Assembly (NCBI RefSeq): GCF_014333445.1
Contig: NZ_JACRYU010000016.1
Location: forward strand, 248,001 to 312,000
Source: Terrisporobacter mayombei
GTDB taxonomy: Bacteria; Bacillota; Clostridia; Peptostreptococcales; Peptostreptococcaceae
Reading direction: 5' to 3'
Length of the DNA: 64,000 nucleotides
The notes beneath the pieces were generated by a model that was not told the origin of the DNA, ran no database searches, and saw nothing but the letters and a program-made list of their open reading frames with translations. This document shows positions 27,169 to 36,556 of the stretch, piece by piece (position 1 is the first letter of the stretch; every line of letters starts with the position of its first letter). Both the position numbers and the translations under genes were made by a program.

Positions 27169-27942
27169 ATGCAAATTAATAAGGTTGAAATCTGCGGTGT
27201 TAATACATCAGAACTGCCAGTTCTTAAAAATAATCAGATGATGGAATTACTAGTAAAAATAAAGGCAGGTGATGAGGAGGCTAGACAGCAGTTTGTTAGA
27301 GGAAATTTAAGATTAGTTCTAAGTATTATTCAGAAATTTAACAATAGAGGAGAAAACATTGACGACTTATTTCAAATTGGGTGTATCGGTCTTATAAAAG
27401 CTATTGATAATTTTGATTTAAGTCAAAATGTAAGATTTTCAACTTATGCAGTTCCTATGATAATAGGTGAAATAAGAAGATATTTAAGAGACAATAATCC
27501 TATTAGAGTAAGTAGATCTTTAAAAGATATTGCTTATAAGGCTCTTCAAGTGAGAGAAAAATTAATTAGAAATAATTCAAAGGAACCTACGGTTTCAGAA
27601 ATAGCAAAAGAATTAGAGCTGGATGTAGAATCAGTTGTTATGGCACTAGATGCAATACAAGATCCAATATCTTTATATGATCCAGTATATCAAGATAATG
27701 GTGATGCTATATTTGTTTTAGATCAAGTACAAGATAAAAAAGATACAGATGAACATTGGCTTCAAGAAATAGCTCTGAAAGAAGCAATAAAAAAACTGAA
27801 TAGTAGAGAAAAACTTGTTCTAGATTTGAGATTTTACAAGGGGCGTACTCAAATAGAAGTAGCAGATGAAATAGGTATATCTCAAGCTCAGGTTTCACGT
27901 ATAGAAAAGAATGCTCTAAAAAATATGAGAAAATATATTTAA
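27169..27942 (+). CDS. sigG: Late forespore sigma factor G
   Basis: The 257-aa product begins MQINKVEICGVNTSELPVLK, the strongly conserved SigG start, and contains NNRGENIDDLFQIGCIGL, STYAVPMIIGEIRRYLRDNN (region 2), and the region-4 helix-turn-helix QIEVADEIGISQAQVSRIEK. It directs late forespore genes. It follows sigE by 87 bases, as in B. subtilis. I looked for a sigma-F promoter in this gap and found no convincing one. GAGAGGAC precedes the ATG. A strong terminator ends the spoIIG region. Confidence 0.97.
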   Translation: MQINKVEICGVNTSELPVLKNNQMMELLVKIKAGDEEARQQFVRGNLRLVLSIIQKFNNRGENIDDLFQIGCIGLIKAIDNFDLSQNVRFSTYAVPMIIGEIRRYLRDNNPIRVSRSLKDIAYKALQVREKLIRNNSKEPTVSEIAKELELDVESVVMALDAIQDPISLYDPVYQDNGDAIFVLDQVQDKKDTDEHWLQEIALKEAIKKLNSREKLVLDLRFYKGRTQIEVADEIGISQAQVSRIEKNALKNMRKYI

Positions 27943-27954
27943 TTTTGCATTTAG

Positions 27955-27990
27955 AAAAAATCCTTAGTATAAGAATACTAAGGATTTTTT
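27955..27990 (+). terminator. Terminator of sigG
   Basis: A 16-bp perfect stem (27955-27970 with 27975-27990), 4-base loop, ending in six Ts. Confidence 0.9.
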
Positions 27991-28046
27991 CGCATAAAAA
28001 TATTAAGAGTATATTTTTTTTGTATTTTTAAGGAGGATGTTATAAT

Positions 28047-28313
28047 ATGATAAGAGTATCTGATATAATGGATAAAGAAATAATCAATGTGAAAAATGGA
28101 AAGAGAATGGGATTTATCACAGATATAGACATAGATATAAATGAAGGTAGAGTTCTATCTTTTTCTACAACTGGAGACGGTGGAGGAGGATTTTTCTCTA
28201 GAGGAATTGATATGGATGTGATATTTTGGAATGATATACTTAAAATAGGTTGCGACACAATAATAGTGAATATAGGTTCTGAAAAGAGATTAGACATTGA
28301 TGAGATAAGATAA
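28047..28313 (+). CDS. ylmC: YlmC/YmxH-family PRC-barrel sporulation protein
   Basis: The 88-aa protein matches the YlmC/YmxH family: [24 protein letters not shown] (in pieces), a Gly-rich loop and [18 protein letters not shown], forming a PRC-barrel-like fold. In B. subtilis ylmC also follows spoIIGA-sigE-sigG. Its role is unclear; family names call it a sporulation protein. AAGGAGG precedes the ATG. It begins the unit that continues to nrdR. Confidence 0.85.
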   Translation: MIRVSDIMDKEIINVKNGKRMGFITDIDIDINEGRVLSFSTTGDGGGGFFSRGIDMDVIFWNDILKIGCDTIIVNIGSEKRLDIDEIR

Positions 28314-28347
28314 AATTATAAATTTATATAAACTAAGGAGGAAGAAC

Positions 28348-28806
28348 ATGCAATGTCCTTATTGTAATTATAAAGAATCTAAAGTTGTAGATTCAAGACA
28401 TACAGATAGTAAATCTATTAGGAGAAGAAGAGAATGTGAAGCTTGTAAAAAAAGATTCACAACTTATGAAACAATAGAAACAACACCAGTTATGGTAGTA
28501 AAGAAAGATAATACTAGAGAATACTTTGATAGAGAAAAAATAAAAAATGGTATTATTAAATCTTGTGAAAAAAGACCTGTATCAATTGACCAAATTGAAG
28601 AGGTAGTATCTTACATTGAAAATGAAATTAACAAAAATTATATGACTGAGGTGGAAGCCAGACTAATTGGCGAAATGATAATGGACAAACTAAAAGATAT
28701 TGATGAAGTATCTTATGTTAGATTTGCTTCAGTTTATAGACAATTTAAAGACATTAATACTTTTGTAAATGAGTTAAAAACAATATTGATGGAAAAGGAT
28801 AAATAA
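28348..28806 (+). CDS. nrdR: Transcriptional repressor NrdR
   Basis: The 152-aa repressor controls ribonucleotide reductase genes. It begins with a four-cysteine zinc ribbon (C3, C6, C30, C33; [17 protein letters not shown]) and then an ATP-cone domain ([20 protein letters not shown], about 49-139) that senses ATP/dATP. The length is standard. AAGGAGGAAG precedes the ATG. It is 4 bases ahead of pgeF, so the two are co-transcribed. No nrd genes or NrdR boxes are seen nearby. Confidence 0.97.
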   Translation: MQCPYCNYKESKVVDSRHTDSKSIRRRRECEACKKRFTTYETIETTPVMVVKKDNTREYFDREKIKNGIIKSCEKRPVSIDQIEEVVSYIENEINKNYMTEVEARLIGEMIMDKLKDIDEVSYVRFASVYRQFKDINTFVNELKTILMEKDK

Positions 28807-28809
28807 GAA

Positions 28810-29520
28810 ATGGAAGACTACATAAAGATAGATAGAATAAATAAAGAGATAGATTTTGTAAATTTAGTTATGACAACTACTAATATTGATGCAAAAAATG
28901 AAGATGATTTATTTAAAACTTTTAAAGAAGATGAGTTTAAATTAACAAACTTAACTAGAAATTCACAAATTCATTCAAGTATAGTAAATAAAATAGACAT
29001 AGAAAATATAGGACAAAGAATTGACGGAGATGCTCTAATTACAAATGTTAAAGAAGTGCCTCTATTAATTTTAACAGCAGACTGTGTTCCTGTTGTAATT
29101 ATAGATTCTAAAAATAAAGCTATAGGTGCTGTCCATGCTGGTTGGAGAGGTACTTATGATAGAATAGTAAAAAAAACAATAGAAGAAATGATTAAAAATT
29201 ATAATACTAATCCAGAAGATTTAGTATGTGTAATAGGTCCATCTATTGGTCCTTGTTGCTATGAAGTATCTAAGGATCTTGTTGAAAAATTTAACATAAA
29301 TTTAGCAAATCATGCAGGAAAATTCGATATAATAAAAAATAACAAATATTATTTAGATTTATGGAAGATTAATGAACTTACGTTAAAAGACTGTAAAGTT
29401 AAAGAGGAAAATATAATTAATCTTCAAATTTGTACTAATTGTAATCATGAAAAATTTTATTCTTATAGAAAGCACAATAAAACTCAAAAGAGAATAGGAA
29501 CCATGATACAAATTAGATAG
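28810..29520 (+). CDS. pgeF: PgeF/YlmD-family laccase-domain protein
   Basis: The 236-aa protein of the YfiH/YlmD family shows LTADCVPVVI, VHAGWRGTYD and GPSIGPCCYEV, which contribute the His and Cys metal ligands of the active site, and ends with NHEKFYSYR...IGTMI. E. coli YfiH (PgeF) removes wrongly incorporated L-Ser from peptidoglycan precursors; other members have nucleoside or phenol activities, so the exact reaction here is open. It follows nrdR by 4 bases and precedes the response regulator by 9. Confidence 0.88.
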   Translation: MEDYIKIDRINKEIDFVNLVMTTTNIDAKNEDDLFKTFKEDEFKLTNLTRNSQIHSSIVNKIDIENIGQRIDGDALITNVKEVPLLILTADCVPVVIIDSKNKAIGAVHAGWRGTYDRIVKKTIEEMIKNYNTNPEDLVCVIGPSIGPCCYEVSKDLVEKFNINLANHAGKFDIIKNNKYYLDLWKINELTLKDCKVKEENIINLQICTNCNHEKFYSYRKHNKTQKRIGTMIQIR

Positions 29521-29529
29521 GGAGGAATA

Positions 29530-30222
29530 ATGATGAAGACAAAGATTCTTGTAATTGATGATGAAGAACATATAGTAGAGTTATTACAATTTAACCTAGA
29601 AACATCAGATTATATTGTAGACTATTCTTATGATGGCTTTGATGGTTTCTTAAAAGCAAAAGAGATGAAACCTAACTTAATACTTTTAGATTGGATGTTA
29701 CCTAATATAAGTGGTATTGATGTTTTGAAAAAAATAAGAGAAGATAAAGATTTGAAAAATACGCCTATTATTATGCTTACAGCAAAGAATATGGAAAGTG
29801 ATAAAGTAGAAGGTTTAGTAGGTGGAGCAGATGACTACATTACAAAACCATTTAGTATAAAGGAATTATTGGCAAGAATCAGTTCAGTTTTAAGAAGATA
29901 TAATATGAATGCATCTAGAGAAGAAGAAATTTTAACTGTAAAAGATGTAAAATTAGATCTTATAAAACATGAAGTTACCCAAAATGGGCAAAAATTAGAC
30001 TTAACGTTAAAAGAATTTGATTTGTTAAAGATATTACTTCAAAATAAAGGAAAAGTTTTGTCTAGAAACTTTTTATTAGATAAAATATGGGGATATGAGT
30101 TTTATGGAGAGACAAGAACTGTAGACGTTCATATAAGATATTTAAGAAAGAAAATAGAAAGACCAGATAGTAATGAAAAATATATTGAAACTATTAGAGG
30201 TATAGGATATAAAATAGAGTAA
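29530..30222 (+). CDS. OmpR/PhoP-family response regulator
   Basis: The 230-aa regulator has a receiver domain with acidic pair D10/D11, phosphoacceptor D54 (LILLDWMLP) and lysine in DDYITKPFS, then a winged-helix DNA-binding domain ending TVDVHIRYLRKKIE and ETIRGIGYKIE. It resembles PhoP/PnpR of phosphate systems, but I see no pst or phosphate genes near it, so the signal is not assigned. A second ATG at 29533 is also possible after GGGAGGAA. Its partner kinase follows after 17 bases. Confidence 0.93.
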   Translation: MMKTKILVIDDEEHIVELLQFNLETSDYIVDYSYDGFDGFLKAKEMKPNLILLDWMLPNISGIDVLKKIREDKDLKNTPIIMLTAKNMESDKVEGLVGGADDYITKPFSIKELLARISSVLRRYNMNASREEEILTVKDVKLDLIKHEVTQNGQKLDLTLKEFDLLKILLQNKGKVLSRNFLLDKIWGYEFYGETRTVDVHIRYLRKKIERPDSNEKYIETIRGIGYKIE

Positions 30223-30239
30223 TGATTGGAGATTAAGAT

Positions 30240-31523
30240 ATGGAACCTGTTAGTAGTATTTACTTTTTTATCATGCTAGCAGCGGCTAGTATAGCAATAT
30301 TGCTATTTAGATATACAGTAACTTTAAGAAGATTTTTAAATAGTTTCATAAAAATATCTAATAAAGTTAGTAATAAAGAATTTCATAGCAGATTACAAAC
30401 ATCAGCTAGAGGTGAGTTAGGAGAGCTTAGTAGGAATTTTAATTTTATGATGGAAACTATGGAAAATACTATTGAAGAAGTTGAATATAAGCATCTTCAG
30501 TTGACATCAGTTTTAAAAAGTATATCTCATGGGATATTGGTAATAGACATATATGGGAATATTATTTTAATAAATGATGAAGCTAGAAAGATAATAAAGA
30601 GTAAAACTAGAGGAAATGAAGAAGGCAAAAATATTAAACAAGTTATAAATGTACAGGCAATTTTAAAAGAAGTTGAAAGATATGTAGGAAGTAAAGAAAG
30701 TGAAAATAGCAATTTAACATTAGAAGATGAGACTGTTTATAAAATAAAGATAGATCCTGTATATCTACAAAATTCTAAAAATGCTATTATAGGTTCTATT
30801 ATTAATATTGAAAATATAACAGAAATAGTTAAATTAGAAAATATGCGTAAAGATTTTGTTGCTAATGTTAGCCACGAATTAAAAACACCTCTAACTTCAA
30901 TTAATGGATTTGTAGAAACATTAATAATGAATGAAAATATAGATATAGATAAAAGGAATAGATTTTTAGCTATAATAAAAAAAGAGTCAGATAGATTGAA
31001 GAGATTAATAGAGGATATATTATTACTTTCTTCAATTGAGAATAAAAATAATTTAGTAACTGAAAATATTTTACTATACGATGTTTTTAAAGAAGTTTAT
31101 GAAATGATAAATTATATTGCAAAAGAAAAAGATATAATTATATCCTATAACTTTGAAGATGAAAAAATCGTAGTAGAAGCATACGGAGATTACCTTAAGC
31201 AAATGTTCTTAAATTTAATTGATAATGCAGTTAAATATACTCCAGCAGGTGGAGAGGTAATAATAAATCAATATACAAAATATGATGAGATATTTATAGA
31301 AGTTATAGATAATGGTATTGGGATACCGAAGGAAGATATAGATAAAATATTCCAAAGATTTTATAGAGTAGATAAAGCAAGAAGTAGATCTGTAGGAGGT
31401 ACAGGATTAGGTCTTGCTATAACAAAACATATAGTAAATTCTTTAAAAGGAAGAATCTGCGTAGAAAGTGAATTCCAAAAGGGGAGTAAGTTCATAGTCA
31501 CATTACCGAAAAAAATTTCCTAG
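30240..31523 (+). CDS. Sensor histidine kinase, PhoR-like, without extracellular domain
   Basis: The 427-aa kinase has one N-terminal membrane span (about 5-26), a HAMP-like linker (27-80), a PAS domain (about 85-200), the phosphoacceptor H212 in NVSHELKTPLTS, and an ATPase domain (NLIDNAVKYTP, VIDNGIGIP, GGTGLGLAI). PhoR-type kinases usually have two spans around an outside sensor; here only one is seen, so signals are probably read in the membrane or cytoplasm. It is paired with the preceding regulator. The terminator overlaps its stop. Confidence 0.93.
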   Translation: MEPVSSIYFFIMLAAASIAILLFRYTVTLRRFLNSFIKISNKVSNKEFHSRLQTSARGELGELSRNFNFMMETMENTIEEVEYKHLQLTSVLKSISHGILVIDIYGNIILINDEARKIIKSKTRGNEEGKNIKQVINVQAILKEVERYVGSKESENSNLTLEDETVYKIKIDPVYLQNSKNAIIGSIINIENITEIVKLENMRKDFVANVSHELKTPLTSINGFVETLIMNENIDIDKRNRFLAIIKKESDRLKRLIEDILLLSSIENKNNLVTENILLYDVFKEVYEMINYIAKEKDIIISYNFEDEKIVVEAYGDYLKQMFLNLIDNAVKYTPAGGEVIINQYTKYDEIFIEVIDNGIGIPKEDIDKIFQRFYRVDKARSRSVGGTGLGLAITKHIVNSLKGRICVESEFQKGSKFIVTLPKKIS

Positions 31524-31545
31524 ATTAATAGGAAATTTTTTTTTG
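31509..31545 (+). terminator. Terminator of the two-component genes
   Basis: Arms 31509-31522 and 31529-31542, followed by more Ts; it overlaps the kinase stop codon. Confidence 0.85.
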
Positions 31546-31626
31546 TTTTTGCACAAACTAAATTTATGAAATTTTAATTAAAGAATTAAAGTTTAACCAA
31601 AGAAACTATTAGGAGGATTTAGATTT

Positions 31627-32568
31627 ATGAACGATAGCCAAATAAATGATGCTCTATTTAGACATGCTTTTATAGCAGCTATGATAATTGGTACTTTGTG
31701 TAGATTTTTATTATTAAGAGTTAAAGATAATCAATACCCTACAACACCGCAAGACTATATAGAGCAGATAATTATTGCATCTCTCGCTGCTTCACTTGGC
31801 GCTGTAGCTTTTCCTGCACTTATAGATAAAGAATTTTCAGCTTTGACATTTTTAGCAGTAGGCATACAACAATTTCAAGGTCTGGCACAACAAGAAAAAA
31901 TAACCTTAGAAAATACAGATGCAGATGAATTAGTGAGTAAAGGAGAGCCATATATTGATGTAATAGCTAACACATATGAAGTGAGAAGTTATGTAAGTCT
32001 ATTTTCAGCATTAATTGCTTCCATAACGTACATTTATATAGCTAGAAAATATGATGCTGATGCTTTGATTTGCACTATTTTTGCTACACTTGGAGGTATT
32101 ATAGTAACTCTTATATTTAGAAGAATGTTAAGACGAAGTAGTATAAAAGATGTGGCAGATATTTATCCTGCTAAAATTTCATTTGATGGCCCCATATTAA
32201 AAGTAAATGATATAGTTATGACCAATATCGGTCTTAAAGATACTAGAAAAAAATATTTAGAAAAAGGAATAGCTATTGAAATAGTACCTAAAGATATGTC
32301 TAGTTTTGGAATAATAAATGATATTGGAGAACAAAGAGCTATCATGCATAATATTTATTTACATATGGGAATAGATAAAGATGTTGATGAGACGGATATA
32401 AAAACAATTGCAAGAACTAATTTAGATAGAAAGTCAGTGGTAATAGTTACAATTCCTTTATTAAGGGATGAAGTAAAACTTATTCAAGTTGCAGAAAGTG
32501 CACCTATATTAGATACAGCAAAAGGAAAACAAAGTGCATATAAGAAAAAACCTGTATTTTTTAAATAA
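31627..32568 (+). CDS. YIEGIA-family membrane protein, copy 1
   Basis: The 313-aa protein belongs to the YIEGIA family (B. subtilis YphB type) restricted largely to spore formers: QYPTTPQDYIEQIIIASLAASLG, FSALTFLAVGIQQFQ and, where the family has YIEGIA, YIDVIANTYEVRSY. Several N-terminal hydrophobic spans are followed by a soluble C-terminal domain. The function is not established. It starts a three-gene set with a second family member and a small partner. AGGAGG precedes the ATG. Confidence 0.82.
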   Translation: MNDSQINDALFRHAFIAAMIIGTLCRFLLLRVKDNQYPTTPQDYIEQIIIASLAASLGAVAFPALIDKEFSALTFLAVGIQQFQGLAQQEKITLENTDADELVSKGEPYIDVIANTYEVRSYVSLFSALIASITYIYIARKYDADALICTIFATLGGIIVTLIFRRMLRRSSIKDVADIYPAKISFDGPILKVNDIVMTNIGLKDTRKKYLEKGIAIEIVPKDMSSFGIINDIGEQRAIMHNIYLHMGIDKDVDETDIKTIARTNLDRKSVVIVTIPLLRDEVKLIQVAESAPILDTAKGKQSAYKKKPVFFK

Positions 32569-32589
32569 GTGATTAAAAGAGGTGGTTAA

Positions 32590-33522
32590 ATGGATAAAAT
32601 ATTTTTTATAGGAATTATAATAGGGGTTGTTTCAAGATTAATAATGTTAAATCTAGATCAAAAGCAATATCCAACACAGCCTAATATATTAGTATCACAA
32701 ATTGTACTTGCTTTTGTTGCATCATCATTAGGTGCGTTATTAATACCTGCTCTTATGAATAGATCTTATACATCTATTACTTTTTTATCCTTAGCAGCAG
32801 AGCAATTTAGACAAGTAAGAAGTAATAGGAGAGATACTTTAGAAAGTTTAGAAGGTACACAGTTAGTTACAAGAGGAAATTCTTTTATAGAAGAAGTATG
32901 TAGAACTTATGAAATAAGAAACTATATGTGTATTGTAACTTCATTTCTAACTGTTACAGTTTTTTATATATTGATAGGTGAATTTAATATGACTGATAAT
33001 CCAGCCATATTAATAAGTACTATAAGTGGTATTGTAACTGCTCTTGTATTTAGAAAACTTTTATCAAGACAAAATATAGGAGATATAGCAGAAGTATCAA
33101 TAGTAGATATTAAATTTGTTGATGAAACTATATTACAAGTAGGTAGTTTAAAAGGAATAACAAATATAGGCTTAAAAAAAGATAGAGATAGATATTTAAA
33201 AGAAGGTGTGGGAATAGAAATAAGACCTAAAAATAATAGTTATGCCAATGCTGCTATACTTACTTATCCTGGTCAAAGACAAGCTATTTGTTATAATCTT
33301 TATTCAAGAATGGGTGTATTGAGAGAGGTAAATGAACCAGCTTTTTCTCCTCTACCAAGAAAAGATCCAAATACACAATGTATTTTGATGGCTTTTATTC
33401 CTATGGTAAAAGATGAGAGAAAGATAATTGAAGCTGTGAAATCATGTCCTATACTTGCAAGCGCAAGAGGGAAAAATTTAGCATTAAAAAATATGAGCAT
33501 ATTAAGAAAGGAAAATGAGTAA
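32590..33522 (+). CDS. YIEGIA-family membrane protein, copy 2
   Basis: The 310-aa protein is a clear paralogue of the preceding gene, with QYPTQPNILVSQIVLAFVASSLG, YTSITFLSLAAEQFRQVR and FIEEVCRTYEIRNY at the YIEGIA position. The two share length and span pattern but differ throughout, so the duplication is old; a heteromeric complex is a reasonable inference. It is 21 bases after copy 1, and its stop abuts the ATG of the small downstream gene. Confidence 0.82.
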   Translation: MDKIFFIGIIIGVVSRLIMLNLDQKQYPTQPNILVSQIVLAFVASSLGALLIPALMNRSYTSITFLSLAAEQFRQVRSNRRDTLESLEGTQLVTRGNSFIEEVCRTYEIRNYMCIVTSFLTVTVFYILIGEFNMTDNPAILISTISGIVTALVFRKLLSRQNIGDIAEVSIVDIKFVDETILQVGSLKGITNIGLKKDRDRYLKEGVGIEIRPKNNSYANAAILTYPGQRQAICYNLYSRMGVLREVNEPAFSPLPRKDPNTQCILMAFIPMVKDERKIIEAVKSCPILASARGKNLALKNMSILRKENE

Positions 33523-33723
33523 ATGGGAAAAGATGTGGGTATTAATTCATATACACTAGCAGTAATAACAACTGATAAGAACATGAATACAGTAGGTGGA
33601 TGTCCTATATTTTATGCAAATGATGATGATGATCTACAAAGTAAAGCAATGCTAATGGCAAAATGTGTAGACGGTATGGTTCATCAAATCTCTGATGAAG
33701 TTCTAATAGTGGTAAGGCATTAA
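33523..33723 (+). CDS. Small partner (capping subunit) of YIEGIA proteins
   Basis: The 66-aa soluble protein (NSYTLAVITTD, GGCPIFYAND, four Asp in a row, VDGMVHQISDEVLIVV) matches the small family annotated as capping complex subunit for YIEGIA. It follows copy 2 with no gap (stop at 33520-33522, ATG at 33523), which suggests coupled translation and fixed stoichiometry. Function is not established. A short terminator ends the unit. Confidence 0.7.
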   Translation: MGKDVGINSYTLAVITTDKNMNTVGGCPIFYANDDDDLQSKAMLMAKCVDGMVHQISDEVLIVVRH

Positions 33724-33745
33724 GGTACCTAAAGGGTGCCTTTTT
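33722..33745 (+). terminator. Terminator of the YIEGIA unit
   Basis: AAGGTACC pairs with GGTGCCTT across a 5-base loop (33722-33742), followed by Ts; it overlaps the last stop codon. Confidence 0.75.
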
Positions 33746-33869
33746 GTATACAAATCTAATTTAGAGTGGATACAAGTTGACTAATTTTTTTAAATCATGT
33801 ATGATAAGATGATGTATTTACATCTATAATTAGATAATACATTTAATTGGAAAAGTGGTGAATCATAAT

Positions 33870-35198
33870 ATGGAAGTTAATGTAAAAAATATAAATAATT
33901 TAATTAGTAAGGTTTATAAAGATAGCATAGCTGACGAATTAGGAATAGAAGTAGGAGATATACTTTTATCCGTAAATAATGAAAGAGTTGAAGATATAAT
34001 TCAATACAAATTTTTAATAAGTGATGAATATATCGAACTTGAAATTCAAAAGCCAAATGGCAGAATTTACTTATATGAAATTGAAAAAGATTACGACGAA
34101 GAATTAGGAATAGAATTTACGAACCCAATAATAGATAAGGCTAAAAGTTGTAGAAATAAATGTGTATTTTGTTTTATAGATCAACTTCCTAAAGGAATGA
34201 GAGAGACTCTTTATTTTAAAGATGATGACTCAAGATTATCTTTTTTACAAGGTAACTTTGTTACTTTAACTAATATGAGCGAAGATGATATAAATAATAT
34301 AATAAGATATAGGATTAGTCCTATAAATATTTCTGTACATACGACAAATCCTGAATTAAGAAGAAAAATGATTAATAATAAATTTGCAGGAAAAATAATT
34401 GATATAATGAGAAGATTAGCAGATGCAGGAATAGAAATGAATGCTCAGATAGTATTATGTCCAGGATATAATGACAAAGAGGAATTAGAAAGAACACTAG
34501 AAGATTTAGCTAGTCTTAGTCCTTATGTTCATAGTGCGGCAATAGTTCCAGTAGGAATTACTAGGTATAGAAACAATCTTGCTAAGCTTGAAATATTTGA
34601 CGAAAATAGTGCAGGTGAAACTATTGACCAAGTTCATAAGCTTCAAGAAAAATATCTTAAGGAATTAAATACTAGATTTGCATTTTTATCTGATGAGTTT
34701 TATATTATTGCAAAAAGGCCATTATTAAAATATGATGAATATGAGGGATTTGTTCAATTTGAAGACGGTGTTGGTATGATAACTAAAATGGGAACAGAAA
34801 TTGTTAATTATCTAGATACTATTACAGGCGAAAGGTTAAACAAAACAAAAAAAGTTTCTATAGCAACAGGAAAATCTGCATATGAATTTATGCTCCATAT
34901 GGCTAATCGAATAATGGAGAAGTTTAAAAATATTGAAATTAATGTATACAGAATAAAAAATAACTTCTTTGGTGAAACAATAACCGTAAGTGGTCTTTTA
35001 ACAGCTACTGATTTAATTGACCAATTAAAAGATGAAGACTTAGGAGAGACTTTATATATAACTAGGTCTATGATGAAAGCAGATGAAGAAATTTTCTTAG
35101 ATAATATTACGTTAAAAGAATTAGAGGAAAAGTTAAACATTGAAGTTGTACCATGTAAAAATGAAGGAATAGATGTGGTAGACAAAGTAACTAAATAG
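33870..35198 (+). CDS. DUF512 protein with PDZ and radical-SAM-like domains
   Basis: The protein (442 aa from this start) has an N-terminal PDZ domain (about 8-65, DSIADELGIEVGDILLSVN), then a radical-SAM-like core with C94, C98 and C101 in CRNKCVFCFIDQLPKGMR and the conserved NISVHTTNPELR, and a C-terminal DUF512 domain (about 235-440). The family is widespread in clostridia, is usually next to der as here, and has no proven reaction. ATG 33870 follows GGTGA; in-frame GTG codons at 33855 and 33858 are alternatives with poorer ribosome sites. It is 14 bases before der. Confidence 0.85.
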   Translation: MEVNVKNINNLISKVYKDSIADELGIEVGDILLSVNNERVEDIIQYKFLISDEYIELEIQKPNGRIYLYEIEKDYDEELGIEFTNPIIDKAKSCRNKCVFCFIDQLPKGMRETLYFKDDDSRLSFLQGNFVTLTNMSEDDINNIIRYRISPINISVHTTNPELRRKMINNKFAGKIIDIMRRLADAGIEMNAQIVLCPGYNDKEELERTLEDLASLSPYVHSAAIVPVGITRYRNNLAKLEIFDENSAGETIDQVHKLQEKYLKELNTRFAFLSDEFYIIAKRPLLKYDEYEGFVQFEDGVGMITKMGTEIVNYLDTITGERLNKTKKVSIATGKSAYEFMLHMANRIMEKFKNIEINVYRIKNNFFGETITVSGLLTATDLIDQLKDEDLGETLYITRSMMKADEEIFLDNITLKELEEKLNIEVVPCKNEGIDVVDKVTK

Positions 35199-35212
35199 GA
35201 AGGAGAATTAAT

Positions 35213-36538
35213 ATGGATAATAGACCCATAGTTGCGGTAGTAGGAAGACCAAATGTTGGTAAATCTACTCTATTTAATAAATTAGCAGGAAAAAGAATAT
35301 CGATAGTAGAAGACACTCCAGGAGTTACTAGAGATAGAATTTTTACAGAAGTAGAATGGTTAAATAAATATTTTACCTTAATAGATACAGGTGGAATTGA
35401 ACCTGAAAATGATGACATAATATTAACTCAAATGAGAAATCAAGCAATGCTTGCTATGGATATGGCTCATGTAATAGTATTTGTTGTTGATGGTAAAAGT
35501 GGTATAACTTCTGCAGATAGAGAAGTAGGATTAATGTTAAGAAAAACTAATAAACCAGTAATATTAGCAGTTAACAAAATCGATAATATGAATTTAGTTG
35601 ATAATATTTACGATTTTTATGAATTAGGATTAGGAGAGCCCCATCCAATATCAAGTGCTAACAGTATGGGACTTGGAGATTTATTAGATGAAATAGTTGA
35701 GAATTTCCCAGAAGGATTAAATACAGAGTATAACGAAGATATAATAAGAGTTGCTATAACAGGGAAACCTAATGCAGGTAAGAGTTCAATACTTAATAAA
35801 ATATTAGGAGAAGATAGAGTTATAGTAAGTCCAATTGCAGGAACTACTAGAGATGCAGTTGATACATATTTCGAAAAAGGAGATCAACAATATCTTTTAA
35901 TAGATACGGCAGGAATTAGAAGAAAAAGTAAAGTATACGAAAGAGTTGAAAAATTCTCTGTACTTAGATCTATGAGTGCAGTTTCTAGAGCAGATGTTGT
36001 ATTAATAGTTATAGATGCTACTCAAGGTGTCACAGAACAAGATACAAAAGTTGCCGGTATAGCACATGAAGAAGGAAAAGGATGTATATTTGTAGTAAAT
36101 AAATGGGACTTAGTAGAAAAAGATAATAAAACATTAGGAAACTATACTAATGAAATAAGAGACATGTTCCCATTCATGAACTATGCACCAATATTATTCG
36201 TATCAGCAGTAACTAACCAAAGAATGAATAAAATATTAGATACTGTAGATAAAGTGGCAGCAGAACATTCTAAACGTATAAGTACTTCACAATTAAATGA
36301 TGTTATAGGGGAAGCTGTTATGCTTAATCAACCACCATCAGACAAAGGTAAGAGACTTAAAATTTACTACGGTGCTCAAACAGGAGTTAAACCACCTAAA
36401 ATCACTTTATATATAAATAGTAAGGATTTAACTCACTTCTCTTATCAAAGATACTTAGAAAATAAAATAAGAGAAAACTTCGGATTTGAAGGAACTTCAA
36501 TGCAATTTGAATATAAGGAAAAGGATAGAAAGAGATAA
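35213..36538 (+). CDS. der: Ribosome assembly GTPase Der (EngA)
   Basis: This 441-aa protein has two tandem GTPase domains: GRPNVGKST, DTPGVTRD, DTGG and NKID in the first, and GKPNAGKSS, GTTRDAVDT, DTAGIRRKS and NKWD in the second, followed by the C-terminal KH-like domain. It is essential for 50S subunit maturation. The order DUF512-der-plsY-gpsA-spoIVA is conserved in related clostridia. Confidence 0.97.
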   Translation: MDNRPIVAVVGRPNVGKSTLFNKLAGKRISIVEDTPGVTRDRIFTEVEWLNKYFTLIDTGGIEPENDDIILTQMRNQAMLAMDMAHVIVFVVDGKSGITSADREVGLMLRKTNKPVILAVNKIDNMNLVDNIYDFYELGLGEPHPISSANSMGLGDLLDEIVENFPEGLNTEYNEDIIRVAITGKPNAGKSSILNKILGEDRVIVSPIAGTTRDAVDTYFEKGDQQYLLIDTAGIRRKSKVYERVEKFSVLRSMSAVSRADVVLIVIDATQGVTEQDTKVAGIAHEEGKGCIFVVNKWDLVEKDNKTLGNYTNEIRDMFPFMNYAPILFVSAVTNQRMNKILDTVDKVAAEHSKRISTSQLNDVIGEAVMLNQPPSDKGKRLKIYYGAQTGVKPPKITLYINSKDLTHFSYQRYLENKIRENFGFEGTSMQFEYKEKDRKR

Positions 36539-36556
36539 AATCTTTAGGGGGCTAAT

